Shown here piece by piece: positions 10,977-17,364 of a stretch of DNA of 17,364 nucleotides; positions within the stretch are counted from its first letter, which is position 1; the number at the start of each line of letters is the position of its first letter. A program made the translations under genes and the position numbers. This DNA comes from an uncultured Alphaproteobacteria bacterium. Lineage in GTDB: Bacteria > Pseudomonadota > Alphaproteobacteria > CAKMZR01. The notes under the pieces are model-generated. The model was not told the origin of the DNA, searched no databases, and worked only from the letters and a program-made list of their open reading frames with translations. Location: the NCBI GenBank assembly GCA_929200455.1, contig CAKMZR010000012.1:1-17364 (forward strand). Reading direction: 5' to 3'.

Positions 10977-12413
10977 ATGGAAGATTGCCAACTTTTGATT
11001 GATGGGAATTGGCGTGGTGGAAGTAAGGGTCGTTATTTGGACGTATTGGATCCTGTGAACGAAGAGGTTTTGTACCGAGCGGCGGCGGCTGAATCTGATG
11101 ATATAGAGGAAGCCCTTTTGTCTTCGGAGCGTGCTTTGGAGGAGTGGAGTTGTGTTCCTGCGTGGTCGCGTGCGGCGAAGCTTGATGAGATTGCGAATTT
11201 GTTTTCCAAGTACGAGGGAGAGATGGGGGAACTGGCGGCCCGAGAAGTGGGCAAGCCGCTTGCGGAGGCACAAGGTGAGGTTGGTCTTTGTGCGGATCAG
11301 TTTAGGTGGTATGCGGGAGAGATTCGGCGTTTGTCGGGTGCGAGGGTGCCAAGCAGGATGGGCGGACATTTTGAGACGAGTTATGAGCCCGTGGGTGTTG
11401 TGGCGGCCTTGACGCCTTGGAATTTTCCGTCTCTTCTTGTGGCGCGTAAGGTAGCCCCTGCATTGGCGGCGGGTTGTCCTGTGATTGTGAGTCCGTCAGA
11501 GCTTACGCCGAAATCGGGAGCGATGATTGTGAAGGTGTGTGAAGAAGCGGGACTTCCGAAGGGCCTTGTACAGTTTTTGTCTGGTAGGCCTGAAGAGGTT
11601 TCTGCTCCTTTGTTGGCGTCGCCAATAGTGAGGAAAATATCGTTTACGGGTTCGACGACGGTGGGTCGCTTGTTGATGAGGGAGTCTGCGAGAACTTTGA
11701 AGCGTTTGACCTTGGAATTGGGAGGTCATGCTCCTGTAGTTGTGGACAATACGGTGGATGTAGAGAAGGCGGCGAATCTTTGTGCGAAGGGTAAGTTTCG
11801 GAACAGCGGACAGGTATGTGTATCGCCTTCACGATTTTATGTTCATGATGATGTATACGATGAGTTTTTGAGTCGTTTTGTGTCTTATGCGAAGGGTTTG
11901 AAGCTTGGGGGTCCGATGGAAGAGAGTTCGGGTATGGGGCCGATGGCATCTGAGAAGCGTCGTGATGCGATGGAGGAACTGGTGGAGAAGACATTGTCGG
12001 AAGGCGGGAAGTTGGAGTGTGGGGGTCGGCGTCCTCCGGACATGAATCGGGGATACTTTTTTGAGCCGACGGTATTTACGGAATTGTCGGATGACGCGAC
12101 GATTATGAATGAAGAACCTTTTGGTCCTGTCGCTCCGGTGGTGAGATTTGGGGATCGTGAGGACGTGTTGCAAAGGGCGAATCAGACTTCTTTTGGTCTT
12201 GCGGGTTTTGTGTTGTCGAGCGATATGAATTTTGTGAATTACTTTAAGCGTGGTCTTGAGGTGGGTATGGTGGGTGTGAACACGCTTTCTGTAGGTTCTA
12301 CGGTGGAGGCTCCTTTTGGAGGTGTTAATGATTCCGGTTTTGGCGAAGAAGGGGGTCATATGGCTCTTTACGGTTATTTGTCTAATCGGACTTACCACGT
12401 CACGGAGTTGTAA
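10977..12413 (+). CDS. NAD(P)-dependent aldehyde dehydrogenase, closest in style to succinate-semialdehyde dehydrogenase
   Basis: It should oxidise an aldehyde or semialdehyde to the acid in the cytoplasm. The product is 478 residues, a normal family length. The catalytic set is present: oxyanion Asn149 (TPWNFPS), general base Glu247 (LELGGHAP) and nucleophile Cys281 (NSGQVCVSP), with NEEPFGPV toward the C-terminus. The KFRNSGQVC context resembles GabD-type enzymes, but substrate specificity cannot be assigned. One oddity: the position of the cofactor-ribose lysine (K192 in human ALDH2) is Ser172 in VSPSELTP, with the spacing from Asn149 exactly preserved. The ATG at 10977 follows GAAGGAATGAGGGA. 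The TRAP genes begin 37 bases downstream, so the aldehyde may derive from the imported substrate. Confidence 0.92.
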   Translation: MEDCQLLIDGNWRGGSKGRYLDVLDPVNEEVLYRAAAAESDDIEEALLSSERALEEWSCVPAWSRAAKLDEIANLFSKYEGEMGELAAREVGKPLAEAQGEVGLCADQFRWYAGEIRRLSGARVPSRMGGHFETSYEPVGVVAALTPWNFPSLLVARKVAPALAAGCPVIVSPSELTPKSGAMIVKVCEEAGLPKGLVQFLSGRPEEVSAPLLASPIVRKISFTGSTTVGRLLMRESARTLKRLTLELGGHAPVVVDNTVDVEKAANLCAKGKFRNSGQVCVSPSRFYVHDDVYDEFLSRFVSYAKGLKLGGPMEESSGMGPMASEKRRDAMEELVEKTLSEGGKLECGGRRPPDMNRGYFFEPTVFTELSDDATIMNEEPFGPVAPVVRFGDREDVLQRANQTSFGLAGFVLSSDMNFVNYFKRGLEVGMVGVNTLSVGSTVEAPFGGVNDSGFGEEGGHMALYGYLSNRTYHVTEL

Positions 12414-12435
12414 GTTAAGGGTAATAAAAGTTTAA

Positions 12436-13448
<1,013 letters not shown>

Positions 13449-13464
13449 TCGGAAGCGGGGTTAT

Positions 13465-14037
13465 GTGAAGGGGTTGATTGCTTTTTTTCATGCATGTGAA
13501 GAGTGGCTGATCGTTATTCTGTTTATGGGGATGGTTGCGGTGAGTTTTTCGCAGGTTGTGGCACGGTATATTTTTGGGAGTGGTTGGATTTCTGCGCTTG
13601 AATTGACGGTGATAGGGTTTGCTTGGTTTATACTTTTGGGCATTTCGTATACGCTGAGGACGTCATCTCACTTGGGTGTGGATATATTTGTGCGTATGTT
13701 GCCTACCCGTTTGTTTCGTATTTTGGCTATTTTTGCGTCATGTACTGGTGTTTTTTACGGTTTATTGCTTTTGGACGGGGGTTGGTTGAATAGTATTTTG
13801 GGAGGAGAGTATGTGAGGGGAGGTTCTATACATTATGTGGAGACGATGTATCGGGTGGGTCTTACGACGGAAGATTTGGGTTGGCCTCGTTGGATTGTAT
13901 ACATAATGATGCCGTGTTCTCTTTTGTTATTTTCGTGGCGTTGTTTTTGGTGTGGTGTTGAGATTTTCCGTGGTGAGCGTAAGAGTATGATAGGTTCTCA
14001 TGACGGTGTACGGGATATGTCGGAAGAGAAGACCTAG
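13465..14037 (+). CDS. dctQ: TRAP transporter small membrane subunit DctQ
   Basis: The small four-helix membrane subunit couples the DctM permease to the binding protein. From GTG 13465 it has 190 residues and four hydrophobic segments. The family pattern is clear: an early CEEWL amphipathic start, FSQVVARYIFGSGWISALEL, SYTLRTSSHLGVDIF and a final DLGWPRWIVYIMMPCSLLL helix. GGAAG lies nine bases before this GTG. The frame extends upstream to 13417 inside dctP, but that start lacks a ribosome site and adds an atypical charged extension. The stop at 14035-14037 overlaps the AGGAGGA ribosome site of dctM. Confidence 0.9.
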   Translation: MKGLIAFFHACEEWLIVILFMGMVAVSFSQVVARYIFGSGWISALELTVIGFAWFILLGISYTLRTSSHLGVDIFVRMLPTRLFRILAIFASCTGVFYGLLLLDGGWLNSILGGEYVRGGSIHYVETMYRVGLTTEDLGWPRWIVYIMMPCSLLLFSWRCFWCGVEIFRGERKSMIGSHDGVRDMSEEKT

Positions 14038-14049
14038 GAGGATCGCGCG

Positions 14050-15456
14050 ATGGAACTTTTTATGTTATTTGGTGGTGTGATATTTCTATTGATTTTGGGT
14101 ATACCGATAGCGTTATCTGTGGGGTTGTCGAGTATAGCTTATCTTTTGTTGAACGGGGCTTCGATGACGAGCATAGCGGTGAAGTTGTTTGATTCGTCAC
14201 AGCATTACACGTTGCTAGCGATACCTTTTTTTATATTGTCGTCTTCATTTATGACGACGGGAGGGATGGCGCGACGTGTTGTGGACTTGGCGATAGTGAT
14301 GGTGGGTTGGTTTCGCGGAGGCATGGCGATGGCGGGTGTGATGGCGTGTACAATTTTTGCGGCGTTATCGGGTTCGTCGCCGGCGACGGTGGTGGCTGTG
14401 GGTCGACTGGCGATAGAGGGTATGGAGCGAGTGGGTTACAGTAAGAGGTTTGCGGCGGGTGTTGTGTGCAATGCGGGCACGCTGGGTATATTGATTCCGC
14501 CGTCTATAGTGATGGTGGTTTATGCGGCGGCGACGGATGTGTCTGTGGGTCGGATGTTTTTGGGAGGCATGGTGCCGGGTATTCTTGCGAGTGTCCTTTT
14601 GATGGCGGTGTTGTATGTGGTAGCACCGAAACGCAAAGTGGTTTTGGGCGAGGAAGGTTTGGATTTTGAGGGTCGGAGCAAGGGGGAAGTGGTTTTGCGT
14701 TCTGTGTGGGGATTGTTGATGATTGTATTGATTTTGGGGGGTATCTACGGAGGTATTTTCACGCCGACGGAGGCGGCGGCGGTGGCGGCGGTGTATTCAT
14801 TTTTTGTGGCTCACTTTGTTCACCGAGACATGGGTGTTTTGAAGGGGAAGCCGTTTGTGGTGGGTGGTGAGGGATTTTTGGTTCAAGTATTTAGGGGTTT
14901 GTGGGATACGTTGAAGGCGTTTCCGGTATCTTTTTTTCATGCGGATACGAAGAAGAGTGTGCTGGAAGCGGCGCGAACGACGGTGATGTTGATGTTTATT
15001 ATCGTGAACGCGCTTCTTTTTGCGTATGCGTTGACTTTGGAGCGGGTGCCACAGATGTTGGTGGGTTTGATGTTAGAATACGGCTTTGAGGCTTGGAGTT
15101 TTCTTCTTATTGTGAATTTGGTATTGCTTTTGGGGGGTCAATTTATGGAGCCTTCAGGTCTTTTGTTGATAGTGGCTCCGTTGGTGTTTCCGGTGGCGTT
15201 GGAGTTGGGGATAGATCCGATTCACTTGGGAATAGTGATGGTGGTGAACATGGAGATAGGTATGATCACGCCTCCTGTGGGACTTAATTTGTTTGTGACG
15301 TCTGGGATAACGGGCTTGGATGTGGTAAGTGTATTACGAGGAGTATTTCCGTGGCTTGTGATGATGCTATTCTTTTTGATTGTTGTGACGTATGTGCCTT
15401 GGATATCGACATTTTTGCCTAATATGGTGATGGGGCCTGAGATAGTGACTGAGTAG
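14050..15456 (+). CDS. dctM: TRAP transporter large permease DctM
   Basis: This is the sodium-driven transport subunit of the TRAP system. The product is 468 residues with many membrane helices. Family hallmarks are an opening GIPIALSVGLSS, AIPFFILSSSFMTTGGMARR, the FAALSGSSPATVVAVG loop and GTLGILIPPSIVMVVYAAAT. The second half repeats the architecture (EPSGLLLIVAPLVFPVALEL, IGMITPPVGLNLFV). There is a modest hydrophilic insert around residues 260-310. The ATG at 14050 sits eight bases after AGGAGGA. The gene is intact, unlike dctP. The transported compound is unknown; the DctP markers suggest a mono- or dicarboxylate. Confidence 0.96.
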   Translation: MELFMLFGGVIFLLILGIPIALSVGLSSIAYLLLNGASMTSIAVKLFDSSQHYTLLAIPFFILSSSFMTTGGMARRVVDLAIVMVGWFRGGMAMAGVMACTIFAALSGSSPATVVAVGRLAIEGMERVGYSKRFAAGVVCNAGTLGILIPPSIVMVVYAAATDVSVGRMFLGGMVPGILASVLLMAVLYVVAPKRKVVLGEEGLDFEGRSKGEVVLRSVWGLLMIVLILGGIYGGIFTPTEAAAVAAVYSFFVAHFVHRDMGVLKGKPFVVGGEGFLVQVFRGLWDTLKAFPVSFFHADTKKSVLEAARTTVMLMFIIVNALLFAYALTLERVPQMLVGLMLEYGFEAWSFLLIVNLVLLLGGQFMEPSGLLLIVAPLVFPVALELGIDPIHLGIVMVVNMEIGMITPPVGLNLFVTSGITGLDVVSVLRGVFPWLVMMLFFLIVVTYVPWISTFLPNMVMGPEIVTE

Positions 15457-15473
15457 GGAGAGGAGGAGAGCGG

Positions 15474-16346
15474 GTGAGCAGGAAGGACGTAGTGGTATAC
15501 AACGAGGGGGGTATGAGTTTTGAGTTGCCGGCGAGGATGGGCACGGGTGCACGTCAGAAGGCGGTGATAGGACTGATAGCGGAGGGTAAGTTGGAGGAGG
15601 CGTTGGAGGTGATGGATCCGCGTATGCGAGGCAATGCGGATTTGAATCATCTATTGGGTCAGGTGGCGTTGCAGAAGAGGGATTATCATGGAGCGTTGAA
15701 TTATTTGCGGAAGGCAGATTTTGCGACGCCTGGGGATATGACTATTCGTGCGGACATCGCGACGGTTTTTTATTATTCTGGTAAGAAGACGGCGGCGAAG
15801 ATGTTATTGAATCAGCTTTTGGGAGATGCTCACCCTCCGGCACAGGCGAGTTTTGTGATGGGACTGGTTTTGATGGATGAAGGAAATTTTTCGGGTTCGG
15901 AAGAGGCTTTGCGTCGTTGTGTTCGTATGAATGAGCAGCACGGAGAGGCTTGTTTTGAGTTGGGTGTTTTGCTCTTGGAGACGGATAAGGTCGAAGACGC
16001 GTATCATTTTTGTGCACGCAGTTTGGAGTTGTTGCCCCATGACGCGGCGGCGTATACGAATGCGGGCTTGGCGGCTCTTCGCTTGGGTCGGTATGCACTT
16101 TGTGAGCAGCACTTACGTCGTGGTCTGTCTTTGGATGCGGGAGGCGTGCGATCGCGTTTTTATCTTGGCTTGTGCTTGATAGAGCGGGGGCAAGAGCACG
16201 AGGGTATGCTTTTATTCCGTGAGTTGATAGATCACGAGCCGTCTTTGTACGGAGAGGCCGTGAAAGAAGTAAGCAGGGCGGGTCGAGGATGTCTTTCGAT
16301 AAACCCTCTTCGGACGCGTCAAAAGTTTTACACGCAGGTTTCTTAG
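15474..16346 (+). CDS. Tetratricopeptide-repeat protein of unknown function
   Basis: The product is 290 residues and most of it is made of TPR units. I can place about six between residues 55 and 256, beginning near ADLNHLLGQVAL, TIRADIATVFYY, AQASFVMGLVLM, EACFELGVLLLE, AAYTNAGLAALR and VRSRFYLGLCLI. It has no signal peptide or membrane segment, so it is probably cytoplasmic. The GTG at 15474 has GAGGAGGAG upstream; an ATG at 15513 is a weaker alternative. It follows dctM by 17 bases and is likely co-transcribed with the TRAP genes, but nothing in it shows what it binds. Its stop overlaps the msrP stop on the other strand by bases 16343-16346. Confidence 0.88.
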   Translation: MSRKDVVVYNEGGMSFELPARMGTGARQKAVIGLIAEGKLEEALEVMDPRMRGNADLNHLLGQVALQKRDYHGALNYLRKADFATPGDMTIRADIATVFYYSGKKTAAKMLLNQLLGDAHPPAQASFVMGLVLMDEGNFSGSEEALRRCVRMNEQHGEACFELGVLLLETDKVEDAYHFCARSLELLPHDAAAYTNAGLAALRLGRYALCEQHLRRGLSLDAGGVRSRFYLGLCLIERGQEHEGMLLFRELIDHEPSLYGEAVKEVSRAGRGCLSINPLRTRQKFYTQVS

Positions 16347-17293
16347 AAGAAATACTTGGGATTGTTAAGTTGCCCTTGATAGAGCGAAGCGACGGCGTCG
16401 CCATAACCGTTGAAGATTTGGGTATCGAATCGCTCGCCCGTTCCGATCATTTTTTCTGAGCTTTGCGACCATCTTCTGTGGGGTACGTCAGGATTGACGT
16501 TAGCCCAAAAGCCGTATTCATTGCCTGCGACTGCAGTCCAAAATGTGGGTTGGATGGAGTCGACGAATGTAAATTTTTTGATTGATTTGACGGACTTGAA
16601 GCCATATTTCCAAGGTACGGCAAGACGAATGGGGGAACCGTTTTGCGGCGGAAGTTTTTTGCCGTAGAGTCCCACGACGAGGAAAGCGAGGTCATTGTCT
16701 GCTTCTTGGATGGAGAGTCCTTCTTTGTAGGGCCAAGGGTACCAAGATTGGGAGAGACCGGACATGACGTCTTTTTGAATGTCTGTTTCCATTACGATGT
16801 ATTTTGCACTTTGTAGAGGTTGTGCGATATCGAGAAGTTTTTTGAAAGGAAAACCGATCCAAGGAACGGCCATAGCCCAAGTTTCGACACAACGGAGTCT
16901 GTAGAGTCGTTCTTCTAGAGAGACGCGTCCTAAGATGTCGTCAATATCGAGTTCAAGGGGAGAGGATACGAGGCCATCAATAGTGATTTTCCAAGGTTCT
17001 GTGGCGAGAGCCTGAGCTGCGGGAGCGATAGATTTGTGGCTTCCGAATTCGTAGAAGTTATTGTATGAGATGGCTTCACTTTCAGCGGTAAGTTCGCGGT
17101 CGAGAGAGGCGTAATTGGGGTTGGTTTGAGCCTTGAGAGGGTGTAGATCTGCATGAGCTTTTTTTGAGGGAAGCAGGGAAGCACCGATAAGAGCGGATGT
17201 GCCTGCAAGGACGGTACGTCGCGAGAGGTAGTCTTTTTCGCTTGTGGGATTGATGTTGGGAAGTTCCCATATTTTTTTTCTGATAGGTATCAT
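16343..17293 (-). CDS. msrP: Protein-methionine-sulfoxide reductase, molybdopterin catalytic subunit MsrP
   Basis: MsrP (YedY) repairs oxidised methionines in periplasmic proteins with a molybdenum cofactor. The product is 316 residues. A twin-arginine leader is present (SRRTVLAG at 24-31, hydrophobic run, then AHA at 46-48), so it is exported folded. The Mo-ligating Cys is in RCVETWAM at about 135, and EPWKITIDGLV, VPWIGFPFKKLL, SWYPWPYKEGL and PIRLAVPWKYGFKSVKSI match the sulfite-oxidase-like fold. The start at 17293 has TTGGAGA upstream. The membrane heme partner MsrQ usually lies next to msrP; here the gene downstream is convergent and unrelated, so msrQ is elsewhere or absent. Base composition is much less skewed than in its neighbours. 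Confidence 0.95.
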   Translation of the reverse strand: MIPIRKKIWELPNINPTSEKDYLSRRTVLAGTSALIGASLLPSKKAHADLHPLKAQTNPNYASLDRELTAESEAISYNNFYEFGSHKSIAPAAQALATEPWKITIDGLVSSPLELDIDDILGRVSLEERLYRLRCVETWAMAVPWIGFPFKKLLDIAQPLQSAKYIVMETDIQKDVMSGLSQSWYPWPYKEGLSIQEADNDLAFLVVGLYGKKLPPQNGSPIRLAVPWKYGFKSVKSIKKFTFVDSIQPTFWTAVAGNEYGFWANVNPDVPHRRWSQSSEKMIGTGERFDTQIFNGYGDAVASLYQGQLNNPKYFF

Positions 17294-17321
17294 GAAAGGT
17301 CTCCAAGGACGAGGGTTTTTG

Positions 17322-17364
17322 AAAAGGGTGGGAGTGGGTGAAAAGGTGGGAGTGGGTGAAAAGG
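17322..17364 (+). repeat. Short tandem repeat, unit about 18 bases, reaching the window edge
   Basis: The unit AAAAGGTGGGAGTGGGTG occurs at 17341-17358, is preceded by a copy with one extra G at 17322-17340, and is followed by the first six bases of a third copy at 17359-17364, where the window ends. It lies about 30 bases upstream of the msrP start. Copy number beyond the edge is unknown. Confidence 0.85.

Overview
The window looks like a chromosomal segment of an alphaproteobacterium. The basis is the order ffh-rpsP-rimM-trmD-rplS-leuC-leuD, which is a familiar alphaproteobacterial arrangement, together with an FtsK motor domain and a TRAP transporter of proteobacterial type. No database search was possible, so genus and lifestyle are open. 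Complete leucine isomerase genes and a TRAP uptake system argue against an extremely reduced endosymbiont.

Layout. (1) 1-1361: the end of a sugar/Fmt-type formyltransferase (+) meets a zinc-ribbon class I methyltransferase (-) tail to tail. This looks like the edge of a surface-sugar module. (2) 1451-9638: a long + strand block of core genes, namely ftsK, ffh, rpsP, rimM, trmD, rplS, leuC and leuD, with stop/start overlaps at rpsP/rimM, rimM/trmD and leuC/leuD. It covers chromosome segregation, membrane targeting of nascent proteins, ribosome and tRNA maturation, and leucine synthesis. (3) 9745-10933: tRNA-Pro(CGG), then a polytopic signal-peptidase-I-like protein in which both catalytic residues appear to be replaced. 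(4) 10977-16346: an NAD(P)-dependent aldehyde dehydrogenase, a complete TRAP set (dctP, dctQ, dctM) and a TPR protein. This is probably one uptake and oxidation unit. (5) 16343-17293: msrP on the - strand, followed by a short tandem repeat at the right edge. Coding density is very high: the longest non-coding gap is about 120 bases, and no terminator hairpin was recognised.

Three things stand out. First, the + strand is extremely G-rich and C-poor through most of the window. This biases the proteins, with Gly/Val/Glu/Arg-rich products on + and a His/Gln/Pro-rich methyltransferase on -, and it generates many spurious antisense ORFs. msrP does not share the bias. Second, two genes are frameshifted as given: ftsK inside a 52-base, almost pure G tract lying exactly between motor and gamma domain, and dctP by one missing base. 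Third, two enzymes have lost family-invariant residues: the LepB-like protein (Ser to Gly, Lys to Leu) and the aldehyde dehydrogenase (cofactor Lys to Ser). I see no CRISPR array, transposase, integrase or recognisable phage gene.
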